Assembly: GCA_040877935.1 (NCBI GenBank) | Contig: JBBDNB010000023.1 | Location: 52,729 to 116,728 of the forward strand | DNA: 64,000 nucleotides | Direction: 5' to 3' | Source of the DNA: Chitinophagales bacterium | GTDB taxonomy: Bacteria; Bacteroidota; Bacteroidia; Chitinophagales; CAIOSU01 | Part shown: piece after piece, positions 1-8,231 of the stretch | Layout: the number at the start of each line of letters is the position of its first letter | How positions within the stretch are numbered: position 1 is the first letter of the stretch | Position numbers and translations under genes: made by a program | The notes under the pieces: generated by a model | The model's input: the letters and a program-made list of their open reading frames with translations, nothing else | What the model was told of the DNA's origin: nothing | Database searches by the model: none

Positions 1-591
1 CACAAATACATCTGCAAATCCACCATTGGTGATCCACATTTTTTGTCCGTTCATTACATAATGCTTGCCATCTTCTGACAATACAGCTTTGGTTTTGGCT
101 GCCAATGCATCCGATCCTGAACCTGGCTCGGTCAAGCAATAAGCCGCTTTCAATTCGCCAGTGGCCAATTTTGGAAGATATTTTTCTTTTTGCTCTTTGT
201 TTCCAAAATACAAAATGGGTAGAGTACCGATTCCAATATGTGCCCCCAATGAAACCGAGAACGAATGGGCTTTACCAAATTCCTCAATCAACACGGAATT
301 GGAATTGAAATCGATGCCCATACCACCGTATTCTTCAGGTAGGGCAGTGCTCAATAAGCCCAATTCTGCTGCTTTATCCAGCAATGAAATCGTAAGGCCT
401 TCTTCTTGTTTGTCAATTCTATCGAGATTGGGTAGGATTTCGCTGTTTACAAAATCTTTCACGGTTTGCCCGATCATTTGTTGCTCTTCGTTGAGGTCTT
501 CCCTTATAAAGACATCCTCTGCCTTGGAAGGACGAATCAAGAATTCCCCTCCTTTAAGCAATTGGCTTTTTTCTGTAGCTACTTCGCTCAT
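1..591 (-). CDS. Acyl-CoA dehydrogenase, N-terminal part (cut by window edge)
   Basis: The reading frame runs from an ATG at 591 through base 1 without a stop, giving 197 codons of the N-terminal and middle acyl-CoA dehydrogenase domains. The family signature YCLTEPGSGSDA is present. The protein closely parallels its upstream neighbour (757-2553), sharing for example LPEEYGG and GIGTLPILYFG, so the two are paralogues. The family catalyses FAD-dependent alpha,beta-dehydrogenation of acyl-CoA, the first step of beta-oxidation. The C-terminal half with the catalytic Glu lies outside the window. It is the last visible gene of the block regulator-fadB-fadA-acd-acd and is preceded by an inverted repeat at 698-744. 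Chain-length preference cannot be told from the sequence. Confidence 0.9.
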   Translation of the reverse strand, partial: MSEVATEKSQLLKGGEFLIRPSKAEDVFIREDLNEEQQMIGQTVKDFVNSEILPNLDRIDKQEEGLTISLLDKAAELGLLSTALPEEYGGMGIDFNSNSVLIEEFGKAHSFSVSLGAHIGIGTLPILYFGNKEQKEKYLPKLATGELKAAYCLTEPGSGSDALAAKTKAVLSEDGKHYVMNGQKMWITNGGFADVFV

Positions 592-697
592 GTTTTATTT
601 TTTCTTTTTGGTTAAAAAATCTCTCATTATGTCCCGATGCGCGATCGGTATTTTTTCAACTAGTGTGGATTCAAACCTGTTTTGACAGTTAAACCCA

Positions 698-744
698 AAC
701 GGTCAGACGGCCTTTTGCAGCTATTTAGTAGCCGTCAGACCGTT
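698..744. repeat. Inverted repeat in the leader of the second acyl-CoA dehydrogenase
   Basis: AACGGTCAGACGGC at 698-711 is matched by GCCGTCAGACCGTT at 731-744. These are reverse complements except for the central A, which faces A. The same half-site GGTCAGACG, again inverted and again with the A:A centre, occurs at 2629-2710 before the paralogous gene. It could be a hairpin, a binding site, or a REP-like repeat carried along with gene duplication. Confidence 0.7.
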
Positions 745-756
745 ATTTGTAACTAA

Positions 757-2553
757 CTAAAATGCGTATTTGTTTGCGTCAATCAATTTTGCCGCGACTC
801 TTCTTCTGGCAGCAATGGTATTGAAAGGCTCAATTTTGGTAAATCTTTTCAATCCCATCAACATCATGCGTAGTTCATCGCCTTCGGCAAATCCAACAAT
901 GGCATGTTTTCCAGATATATTCATTTGCTCCAATGCATCTGATACATAGGTTTTGGTCATGTCCACATAAATGGCACAATCCTCTACACCTCTTGAAGCA
1001 ATCAATTTTTCAGTCCTAAGAATGGCAGATTCAGCCGTGAAGATTTGCATCAAAACATCCGAAGTGTTCATCAGGATTTCCTGTTGCTTATCCAGCTTGT
1101 TCATGAATTTTTGTACAGCAGCACCGGCCACCATCAAAAATGCTTTTTTGGCATTTTTCAATGCTTTGCGCTCATTGGCAAATACACTGTCATCATCCTC
1201 TCCGCCAAAATCTGGCACTGACATCAATTCTTTTTGTACGGCCATTGCGGGAGACATCAAGTCTAATTCGCCTTTCATGGCTTTTTTCACCAACATGCCA
1301 ACGGACAAAAGTCGGTTGATTTCGTTGGTTCCCTCAAATATTCTGTTGATCCTGGAATCACGGTAGGCACGAGCAGCAGGTGCTTCTTCTGAAAAGCCCA
1401 TTCCGCCATATACCTGAACTGTTTCATCCACAACATAATCCAATGCTTCAGAGCCGAGCACTTTCAACATCGCACATTCAATACTGTATTCTTCGGCAGC
1501 TATCAACTTGGCCTCAACAGGATCTTTCCCATCTTCTACCAAATTTTCGATCATATCATTGATCAAACCTGAAGTGCGGTAAGTAGCAGATTCCACTGCA
1601 TAAATTTTAATGGCCATTTCTGCCAATTTGTGCTGAATGGCACCAAAACTTGAAATAGCTGTGCCAAACTGCTCTCTTTCATTGGAATAGTTAATGGCCT
1701 TGGTAGCAGCAGCTTTTGCACCGCCCAATACCATTGCACACAATTTATAACGGCCAATATTCAATACGTTAAACGCAATTTTATGTCCTTTGCCAATTTC
1801 TCCCAATACATTATCAGCAGGAACTTCCACGCCTTCAAAAAACACCTGGCGGGTAGAAGAACCCTTGATACCCATTTTGTCTTCCTCGGCACCGAGCTTG
1901 ATATTTTCAGCATCGGCATCTACAATAAAACCTGTGAATTTTTCTCCATCAATTTTTGCAAATACTATAAAAACATCTGCAAAGCCACTATTGGTGATCC
2001 ACATTTTATTTCCCGTGATGGTATAATGTTTTCCATCGTCAGAAAGTATAGCTTTGGTTTTGGCAGCCAATGCATCAGACCCTGAACCTGGCTCGGTCAA
2101 ACAGTAAGCAGCTTTTTTTACACCTGAAGCCAAATCCGGCAAATATTTTTGCTTTTGCTCTTCTGTTCCAAAATATAAAATGGGCAAGGTGCCAATTCCA
2201 GTATGGGCAGCCACGGCTACACCAAAAGAATGACTTTTTCCAATTTCCTCGGCCAATACGGAATCGGTATTGAAATCTACTCCAAGACCACCGTATTCTT
2301 CTGGAATTCCTGCTCCGAGCAATCCGAGTTCCCCGGCTTCATTCAAAAGACTAACGACTTTATCGTGATCGCCTTTGTCAATTTCAGGAACGAAAGGCCA
2401 AACTTTTTTCTCTACAAAATCGCTGGCCGTTTGTCCAAACATTTGTTGTTCTTCCGTAAGGTCCTCGCGAATGAAAATTGAGTTTGCTTCTGTTTCGGCA
2501 ATGACAAATTCACCGCCTTTTAGTACTTTTTTCTTTTCTGCTACAGCACTCAT
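757..2553 (-). CDS. Acyl-CoA dehydrogenase family protein (about 600 aa class)
   Basis: This 598-residue protein has the acyl-CoA dehydrogenase N-terminal, middle and C-terminal domains, followed by about 150 extra residues, as in the long (VLCAD-like) members. The signature CLTEPGSGSDA lies near residue 153, and FEGTNEI places the likely catalytic Glu at residue 407. It should oxidise acyl-CoA to trans-2-enoyl-CoA, passing electrons to an electron-transfer flavoprotein. It lies 207 bp downstream of the thiolase gene, across a terminator (2719-2754), so it probably has its own promoter even though it belongs to the same functional block. A paralogue follows at 1-591. Confidence 0.95.
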   Translation of the reverse strand: MSAVAEKKKVLKGGEFVIAETEANSIFIREDLTEEQQMFGQTASDFVEKKVWPFVPEIDKGDHDKVVSLLNEAGELGLLGAGIPEEYGGLGVDFNTDSVLAEEIGKSHSFGVAVAAHTGIGTLPILYFGTEEQKQKYLPDLASGVKKAAYCLTEPGSGSDALAAKTKAILSDDGKHYTITGNKMWITNSGFADVFIVFAKIDGEKFTGFIVDADAENIKLGAEEDKMGIKGSSTRQVFFEGVEVPADNVLGEIGKGHKIAFNVLNIGRYKLCAMVLGGAKAAATKAINYSNEREQFGTAISSFGAIQHKLAEMAIKIYAVESATYRTSGLINDMIENLVEDGKDPVEAKLIAAEEYSIECAMLKVLGSEALDYVVDETVQVYGGMGFSEEAPAARAYRDSRINRIFEGTNEINRLLSVGMLVKKAMKGELDLMSPAMAVQKELMSVPDFGGEDDDSVFANERKALKNAKKAFLMVAGAAVQKFMNKLDKQQEILMNTSDVLMQIFTAESAILRTEKLIASRGVEDCAIYVDMTKTYVSDALEQMNISGKHAIVGFAEGDELRMMLMGLKRFTKIEPFNTIAARRRVAAKLIDANKYAF

Positions 2554-2628
2554 TTTTATTTGTTTATTGGGTTATTTAGATATTTGTTTGTTGAATTAAG
2601 GTTTTACTAATCTTGAGCCTTCTTTGAA

Positions 2629-2710
2629 AAGCGGTCAGACGACCTGCTTATTGAGTTTCCAAAGTGTGAATAATTTGACAGATACCTATTTGAAAATTCG
2701 TCAGACCGCT
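2629..2710. repeat. Inverted repeat in the leader of the first acyl-CoA dehydrogenase
   Basis: AAGCGGTCAGACGA at 2629-2642 faces TTCGTCAGACCGCT at 2697-2710, separated by 54 bases. It has the same GTC-A-GAC core and central A:A mismatch as the pair at 698-744. It lies between the fadA terminator and the acyl-CoA dehydrogenase start at 2553. Confidence 0.65.
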
Positions 2711-2718
2711 GTGGTTCA

Positions 2719-2754
2719 TAAAAGGGCAGGTTCCGATAGAACCTGCCCTTTTTA
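2719..2754. terminator. Bidirectional-looking terminator after fadA
   Basis: AAAGGGCAGGTTC and its complement GAACCTGCCCTTT form a strong 13-bp stem with a 5-base loop, flanked by T runs on both strands. It lies directly after the thiolase stop at 2761 (minus strand). Confidence 0.85.
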
Positions 2755-2760
2755 TTATAA

Positions 2761-3936
2761 TTAACTCAATCGCTCGTAAATTCCAGCAATTCCCTGGCCA
2801 CCACCAATACAGGCTGTAACCATTCCGTATTTCTGGTTTCTTCTTCTCATTTCATTAATCAACTGAACTGTGAGTTTTGTTCCTGAACATCCCAGTGGGT
2901 GTCCAAGAGCAATGGCTCCTCCATTTACATTGATGATATCGGGATTCAATCCAGCTTCACGAATTACAGCCAAAGACTGTGCAGCAAAAGCTTCATTTAG
3001 CTCAATTTGCTCAATGTCGTTCAATTTCATTCCAGCTTGTTTCAAAGCTTTTGGAATGGCTTTTACCGGGCCCATTCCCATAATGCTTGGATCTAATCCA
3101 GCAGTAGCGGTAGTTACCATTCTTGCAACTGGCTCTAGGTTCAATTCTTTCACCATTTTTTCTGACATCACCAATACAAAAGAGGCTCCATCAGAAGTTT
3201 GGGAAGAGTTACCGGCAGTTACCGATCCGCCCAAAGAGAATGCAGGGCGCAATTTACCCAATACCTCTTTTGAAGTATCCGCTCTTGGCCCTTCATCGGT
3301 ATCCACTGTATATTTTCTTGTTTTGCGCTTGTTGCCTTCCAAATAAGTTTCCTCAACTTCTACCGGAACGATTTCGTCTTTGAATTTCCCTTCCTTAATA
3401 GCAGCAATTGCTTTTTGATGAGAATTGTAGGCGAAATCATCCTGATCTTCTCTTGAAACTTTATATTCCTGGGAAATTTTCTCAGCCGTATGGCCCATTC
3501 CCAAATAATATTCGGGGTAATCTTTGGCTATTTCATAATTGGGTACGGTTTTGTATCCTACGGTTGGCACCAAAGACATGGATTCTGTTCCCCCGGCAAT
3601 GATACATTCCGCCATTCCAGATTGGATTTTAGCAGTTGCCATAGCAATGGTTTCTACGCCCGAACCACAGTAGCGATTCACGGTAACACCTCCTACGCCA
3701 AGCGGAAGTGCTCTTACAGCAACCCAACGGGCCATCTGCAAACCTTGCTCCGCTTCGGGAACGGCATTTCCAACAATTAAATCATCAATTCTTTCAGGAT
3801 CCAACTCTGGAACTTGAGCAGTAAGATGCTTGATAACATCTACGGCCAAATCAACCGGAGTAACAAATCTGAAGCCGCCTTTTTTGGCTTTGCCAACGGC
3901 TGTTCTGTATCCTTTTACTATATATGCATGTGACAT
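2761..3936 (-). CDS. fadA: Acetyl-CoA acyltransferase (thiolase)
   Basis: This 391-residue protein has the usual thiolase length and motifs: acyl-accepting Cys90 in NRYCGSGVETI, the NEAFAAQ motif, GHPLGCSG with the catalytic His, and a second active-site Cys near residue 376 in ACIGGGQG. It performs thiolytic cleavage of 3-ketoacyl-CoA, the last step of beta-oxidation. It lies 26 bp downstream of the hydratase/dehydrogenase gene and is almost certainly cotranscribed with it; the two gene products commonly form a trifunctional complex. The call as a degradative thiolase rather than a biosynthetic acetoacetyl-CoA thiolase rests on this operon context. Confidence 0.93.
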   Translation of the reverse strand: MSHAYIVKGYRTAVGKAKKGGFRFVTPVDLAVDVIKHLTAQVPELDPERIDDLIVGNAVPEAEQGLQMARWVAVRALPLGVGGVTVNRYCGSGVETIAMATAKIQSGMAECIIAGGTESMSLVPTVGYKTVPNYEIAKDYPEYYLGMGHTAEKISQEYKVSREDQDDFAYNSHQKAIAAIKEGKFKDEIVPVEVEETYLEGNKRKTRKYTVDTDEGPRADTSKEVLGKLRPAFSLGGSVTAGNSSQTSDGASFVLVMSEKMVKELNLEPVARMVTTATAGLDPSIMGMGPVKAIPKALKQAGMKLNDIEQIELNEAFAAQSLAVIREAGLNPDIINVNGGAIALGHPLGCSGTKLTVQLINEMRRRNQKYGMVTACIGGGQGIAGIYERLS

Positions 3937-3962
3937 GATTCTATCTTTTTTAAGTTTTTAAA

Positions 3963-6389
3963 TTAGTTTCTCAATGGTTTGCCTGTTTTCAAAATACTTT
4001 GAACACGCTCCAAAGTCTTTTTCTCACCCAGCAATGACAAGAAAGCTTCCCTTTCCAAATCAAGCAAGTAAGTTTCTGAAACTTTGGTAGCTGCTGACAA
4101 ATCTCCACCACTCATTACAAAAGCAATTTTATTTGCAATCTTCATATCGTGGGCAGATGCGTATTTTCCAAAATGGAAACCATAAGAGCCGGAGTAAAGT
4201 GGGCCTAAAGCCGTTTTACCATGAACTTTAATATCCGTTCTTTCAATCGGACGGGTATAGCCCAATTCAAATAGGCGGATCACCTCATTTTTGGCTTCTT
4301 TGATCACTCGGTCGCTGTTCACAACAATCAAATCCTCTTTTCTAAGGATGTCCATGTTTTTGGCCTCATAAGCTGAAGTTGCCACTTTGGCCGTAGCGAT
4401 ATTGATGAATTTTTCTTGCAAGCGATTCAACTCTACATCGCCACTTCTATATGTATCAGAAGCGCGCAAAGTAAATTCTTTGGTACCACCTCCGGCAGGA
4501 ATTAGTCCCACACCAACTTCTACCAAACCAATATAGGTTTCAGCAGAAGCAACCACTTTATCTGAATGCATGGTCAGCTCGCAACCGCCACCCAAAGTCA
4601 TTCCATGAGGACAAGCCACTACCGGTATATCTGAGTAACGTACACGCATAATGGTATTCTGGAACCTGCGAATGGCGAATTCCAATTCATCGAATTCCTG
4701 CTCAATGGCAAACATGAAAATCATGGCCAAATTCGCTCCAGCAGAAAAGTTAGAGCCATCATTACCCAATACAAGGCCTTTCCAACCTTCATTTTCTGCA
4801 ATATCTATGGTTTTGTTGATGCCTTCCAAAACTTCACCTCCCAGTGAATTCATTTTGGTATGGAATTCCAGGTTCAGCACGCCATCGCCCAAATCGTGCA
4901 ATGTAGCTCCCGAGTTGCTCCAAACTGGTTTTTGACCTCTGAGGTTGTCCAATTTGATAAATGCCTCTTGGCCGGGAATGGCTTTGTAAGATTTAGATTC
5001 CTGATCGTAATATTTTTTCACACCATCCACTACTTTATAGAAAGAAGTGTTTCCGCTTTCCAGCATTTCCTCTACCCATTTGGCAGGTGCTTTACCGGCT
5101 TCTTTCATGGCTTTTACGGTGCGTTCAACGCCCAATACATCCCAGATTTCGTAAGGGCCTAATTCCCATCCAAAACCAGCACGCAATGCATCATCTACTT
5201 TGTAAAGCTCATCTGCAATTTCAGGCACACGGTTAGATGCGTAAGCGAAAAGCATTTGCGAAAGCTTGTTCATAAATTCTGCCGCTTTGTCTTTTCCGGC
5301 ATGTAGCGCTTTCAATCTTTCTTTCAATCCGTCCAAAGCCTTTGCTGTTTCTAGCGTTGCAAATTTTGCTCTTTGTTTGGGACGGTATTCCAATGTATTT
5401 AAATCAAGCGTAAGAATTTCTTTCTTGCCATCTGCATCTTTGGTTTTCTTGTAAAATCCTTGTCCGGATTTGTCGCCCAACCATTTGTTCTCAACCAATT
5501 TGTCAACGAAATCAGGAATTTTAAACAAATCCCTTGATTCATCTTCCGTGCAATCGTTGTAGGCATTGTTGGCCACTTTTACCAAAGTATCGATACCAAC
5601 TACATCGGCAGTTCTGAAAGTAGCCGATTTCGGACGACCTGAAACTGGACCGGTCAATGCATCCACTTCCTCAATGGTCATGTCCATTTCTTTCATTACA
5701 TGGAAAATGGCCATAATGGAGAAAACACCAATTCTGTTGGCAATAAAAGCGGGAGTGTCTTTACAAAGCACTGTGGTTTTGCCCAAATGCTTGCTTCCGT
5801 ATTCCATAGAGAAATCCACAACTTCGGGAGCCGTTTCTGGCGTAGGAATGATTTCCAATAATTTCAAATAGCGTGGCGGATTGAAGAAGTGCCAGCCCAA
5901 AAAGTGTGTTTTGAAATCATCGCTTCTGTCTTCCAACATAGAATTGATTGGAATTCCAGAAGTATTGGAAGCTACGATAGAGCCTTTTTTTCTGTATTGA
6001 TCAACCTGTGTAAAAACCTTCTTTTTAATATCCAGATTTTCAACCACTGCTTCCAGGATCAAATCTGCTTCTCCGATTTTCTCGAAATCATCCTCAAAGT
6101 TTCCAGTTTCTATTCTGCTGGCGAATGCCTTGTCATAAATAGCAGAGGGATTAGATTTTAAGGTAGAAGCCAATGCTCCATCCACAATGCTGTTTCTTGC
6201 TTTTTTGTCCGATTTTTTATCCTCTGGCAAATCTCTTGGCACGATATCCAAAAGCAGTGCTTCCACACCGATGTTTGCAAAATGACAGGCAATTCTTGAG
6301 CCCATCACGCCCGAACCAAGCACTGCAACTTTTCTAAGTTTGCGCGCTGAGGCTTTTAGGACTTTTGTTTTTTCTGTTACTGTTTCCAT
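3963..6389 (-). CDS. 3-hydroxyacyl-CoA dehydrogenase / enoyl-CoA hydratase (FadN/FadB type)
   Basis: The 808-residue protein begins with a Rossmann NAD-binding motif, GSGVMGSR near residues 25-32, of the 3-hydroxyacyl-CoA dehydrogenase family. The dehydrogenase C-terminal domain follows, and a crotonase-type hydratase region comes last (NFSAGANL near residue 545, GGGCELTMHSD near 600). This dehydrogenase-first order matches the FadN type rather than E. coli FadB, where the hydratase domain is first. It hydrates enoyl-CoA and oxidises the hydroxyacyl-CoA with NAD. It is the first structural gene after the TetR regulator, with an operator-like palindrome at 6448-6467, 59 bp before its start. 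Confidence 0.93.
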   Translation of the reverse strand: METVTEKTKVLKASARKLRKVAVLGSGVMGSRIACHFANIGVEALLLDIVPRDLPEDKKSDKKARNSIVDGALASTLKSNPSAIYDKAFASRIETGNFEDDFEKIGEADLILEAVVENLDIKKKVFTQVDQYRKKGSIVASNTSGIPINSMLEDRSDDFKTHFLGWHFFNPPRYLKLLEIIPTPETAPEVVDFSMEYGSKHLGKTTVLCKDTPAFIANRIGVFSIMAIFHVMKEMDMTIEEVDALTGPVSGRPKSATFRTADVVGIDTLVKVANNAYNDCTEDESRDLFKIPDFVDKLVENKWLGDKSGQGFYKKTKDADGKKEILTLDLNTLEYRPKQRAKFATLETAKALDGLKERLKALHAGKDKAAEFMNKLSQMLFAYASNRVPEIADELYKVDDALRAGFGWELGPYEIWDVLGVERTVKAMKEAGKAPAKWVEEMLESGNTSFYKVVDGVKKYYDQESKSYKAIPGQEAFIKLDNLRGQKPVWSNSGATLHDLGDGVLNLEFHTKMNSLGGEVLEGINKTIDIAENEGWKGLVLGNDGSNFSAGANLAMIFMFAIEQEFDELEFAIRRFQNTIMRVRYSDIPVVACPHGMTLGGGCELTMHSDKVVASAETYIGLVEVGVGLIPAGGGTKEFTLRASDTYRSGDVELNRLQEKFINIATAKVATSAYEAKNMDILRKEDLIVVNSDRVIKEAKNEVIRLFELGYTRPIERTDIKVHGKTALGPLYSGSYGFHFGKYASAHDMKIANKIAFVMSGGDLSAATKVSETYLLDLEREAFLSLLGEKKTLERVQSILKTGKPLRN

Positions 6390-6447
6390 ATTTTGAATCG
6401 ATTTTTAATTTTTAAAGGGTCTCTAATTTACACATAATAATGCTTTA

Positions 6448-6467
6448 TACCAAACGATTGTTTTATA
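6448..6467. promoter_or_regulatory. Putative TetR operator upstream of the beta-oxidation operon
   Basis: TACCAAACGATTGTTTTATA is an imperfect palindrome with core CAAAC-N4-GTTT. It shares the 12-mer AAACGATTGTTT with the site at 7068-7090 that precedes the regulator gene itself. Its location between the regulator stop and the fadN-like start fits a repressor site released by acyl-CoA, as known for FadR-type TetR regulators. Binding is inferred. Confidence 0.7.
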
Positions 6468-6470
6468 ACG

Positions 6471-7028
6471 CTATCTTATCCTTCTCAGTACGCGATGAAA
6501 TGTATCGTACAAAAACCGGGGTTCATTGTAAATCCGCATCATCATCACTGCGCCTTCAATTTCTGAAACGCATTGCTCGGCTACCTCTCTGGCTCTTTCT
6601 TCTGAATATTTATGTAAAAATGCCTGGGTCAGCGCAGCGATCCAATCGTCAAAAAACAATTTGATCAGTTGTGAAAATTCCGGAATCAAGCGGGCTGTCT
6701 CTACGCCAATATTGCCCATAACCTGTCCTCTTTCATTGTCGATCAGCCATCTTTGGGTGGCTTTTCCCATATTGTAGAGCTTGTCTTCGCCCGACAAACC
6801 CTCCTCGTAAGCATAGAAAAACACTTCTTTGTTGAAATAGTGGTGTACTTGTTTCAGTACGGCTTTCATCAAGTCTTCTTTGCTGGGATAATAGTGGTAC
6901 ATGCTGCCTTTCAATATGCCGCAGGCTTCTGCAATGTCTGCCATAGTAGCATTGTAGTAGCTTTTTTCACTGAATATTTTCAATGCCTGGTTTAAAATAA
7001 ATTCCCTACTGATTTTCTTTTTGGGCAT
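6471..7028 (-). CDS. TetR/AcrR-family transcriptional regulator of fatty-acid degradation
   Basis: This 185-residue protein has an N-terminal TetR helix-turn-helix: ILNQALKIFSEKSYYNATM, then DIAEACGILKGSMYHYYPSKE, around residues 10-52. The C-terminal ligand domain is poorly conserved, as usual in this family. It lies directly upstream of and parallel to the fadN-like and fadA genes. Matching palindromes occur before its own start and before the operon, which argues for autoregulation and control of beta-oxidation. The ligand is probably an acyl-CoA by analogy with FadR of Bacillus and PsrA; nothing in the sequence proves it. Confidence 0.9.
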   Translation of the reverse strand: MPKKKISREFILNQALKIFSEKSYYNATMADIAEACGILKGSMYHYYPSKEDLMKAVLKQVHHYFNKEVFFYAYEEGLSGEDKLYNMGKATQRWLIDNERGQVMGNIGVETARLIPEFSQLIKLFFDDWIAALTQAFLHKYSEERAREVAEQCVSEIEGAVMMMRIYNEPRFLYDTFHRVLRRIR

Positions 7029-7070
7029 ATATTCTTTCTGCTTTAAAGGCTAATTTACTAAAATTCTCGT

Positions 7071-7090
7071 TATCAAACGATTGTTTGGTA
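7071..7090. promoter_or_regulatory. Putative TetR operator upstream of the regulator gene
   Basis: TATCAAACGATTGTTTGGTA is a 20-bp near-perfect palindrome (CAAAC-N4-GTTTG core) lying 43 bp before the TetR start at 7028. It is the best of the three copies found in the window and suggests negative autoregulation. Confidence 0.75.
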
Positions 7091-7153
7091 AAAGTGTTTT
7101 GTTTGGCTTAAGGAAATAATGGAAGTGGGATTTGTTTTGAGAGGCTTAGATAT

Positions 7154-8116
7154 CTATTTCAACCCCGTAATTTCCTGTGCAATTTGAACTGCATGATCCC
7201 TGCCATTTTCTATAAAAACGGATTCTGTTTTCTTCCCCGCTATAATGGTGCCGCATAGGTAGAGCTTAGGCACATTGGTTTCAAAAGTATTTTTATCAAA
7301 TTTCGGGACTAGGGTTTCTGGATTTACTTCAACACCTGCATTGGTCAAAGGTGCTGTTTCTGGCAAATAGCCAATTAAGCTAAATACAAAATCAGCAGGA
7401 ATAGAAGAACCTGTATTGGATTTTGTGTTTTTGACCATCACTTTATTGGGCTCAATTTTTTCTACCACCGTATTGAAGTGGACTTTGATTTTTCCTTCCT
7501 TGATCCTGTTCTTAATATCTGGGACCAACCAATACTTAGCCGTGGGCTTAAATTCCGGTTTTCTGACAATCATGTGTACTTCCACATTGTGCCGATACAG
7601 TTCCAAAGCTGCTTCTATGGCTGAATTGGCACCACCAATGATGGCAACTTTAGAAAAGGAATATTTATAGGGTTCATCGTAATAAGAGCTTACGTGGGGC
7701 AAAATTTCACCCTCAATATTGAGTTTTCTAGCTTGCTGAAAATAACCAGTGGCAATGATCAAATGTCTTGATTTATATGTTGCATGGCTTGTTTTCACTA
7801 TGAATTCTTGTCCTTCCTTTTTATAGGAAATCACTTCCGTAAACAACTTAAAGCGCAAATTAAAATACGCTGCCGCTTTGCGGTAATATTGCAAGGCTTC
7901 GGTTCTGTCGGCTTTCACGTTTGAGGTTGGGAAAGGAAGTCCACCAATTTCAATATTATCGGCAGTGGAGAAAAAGCGCATACGCCTGGGGTAATTTCTT
8001 ATTGAATTCGTTAAGCTGCCTTTCTCCAAAATCAAGGCATCTATGCCCCTTTTTTTCAGTTCAATAGCTACGGCCAAACCGCATGGTCCTGCTCCAATTA
8101 TTATTACTTGTTCCAT
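7154..8116 (-). CDS. YpdA-like FAD/NAD(P)-dependent oxidoreductase (putative bacillithiol disulfide reductase)
   Basis: A 320-residue flavoprotein with the FAD-binding GAGPCGLAVA at residues 8-17 and a second Rossmann motif, IGGANSAIEAALELYRH, in the middle for NAD(P)H. The MRFFSTADNIEIGG stretch is typical of the YpdA/Bdr family, which reduces bacillithiol disulfide in Bacillota and is found in bacillithiol-making Bacteroidota. There is no CxxC redox motif of thioredoxin-reductase type, consistent with YpdA. It sits between the regulator and acyl-CoA synthetase genes on the same strand, after a terminator, so it is probably transcribed separately. Confidence 0.8.
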   Translation of the reverse strand: MEQVIIIGAGPCGLAVAIELKKRGIDALILEKGSLTNSIRNYPRRMRFFSTADNIEIGGLPFPTSNVKADRTEALQYYRKAAAYFNLRFKLFTEVISYKKEGQEFIVKTSHATYKSRHLIIATGYFQQARKLNIEGEILPHVSSYYDEPYKYSFSKVAIIGGANSAIEAALELYRHNVEVHMIVRKPEFKPTAKYWLVPDIKNRIKEGKIKVHFNTVVEKIEPNKVMVKNTKSNTGSSIPADFVFSLIGYLPETAPLTNAGVEVNPETLVPKFDKNTFETNVPKLYLCGTIIAGKKTESVFIENGRDHAVQIAQEITGLK

Positions 8117-8174
8117 AGGGAAAATTATTCGCAGATAATAAGCCTTTGTTTGTGATTTTGTTTAGCGCTGACTA

Positions 8175-8216
8175 AAATAAAAAAGCGCAAAACCGGATAT
8201 CAGTTTTGCGCTTAAA
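8175..8216 (-). terminator. Rho-independent terminator after acyl-CoA synthetase
   Basis: AAGCGCAAAAC at 8183-8193 pairs with GTTTTGCGCTT at 8203-8213. On the minus strand the stem is followed by a run of Ts. It lies just past the synthetase stop at 8232. Confidence 0.85.
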
Positions 8217-8231
8217 AAATTCGCTAATGAA

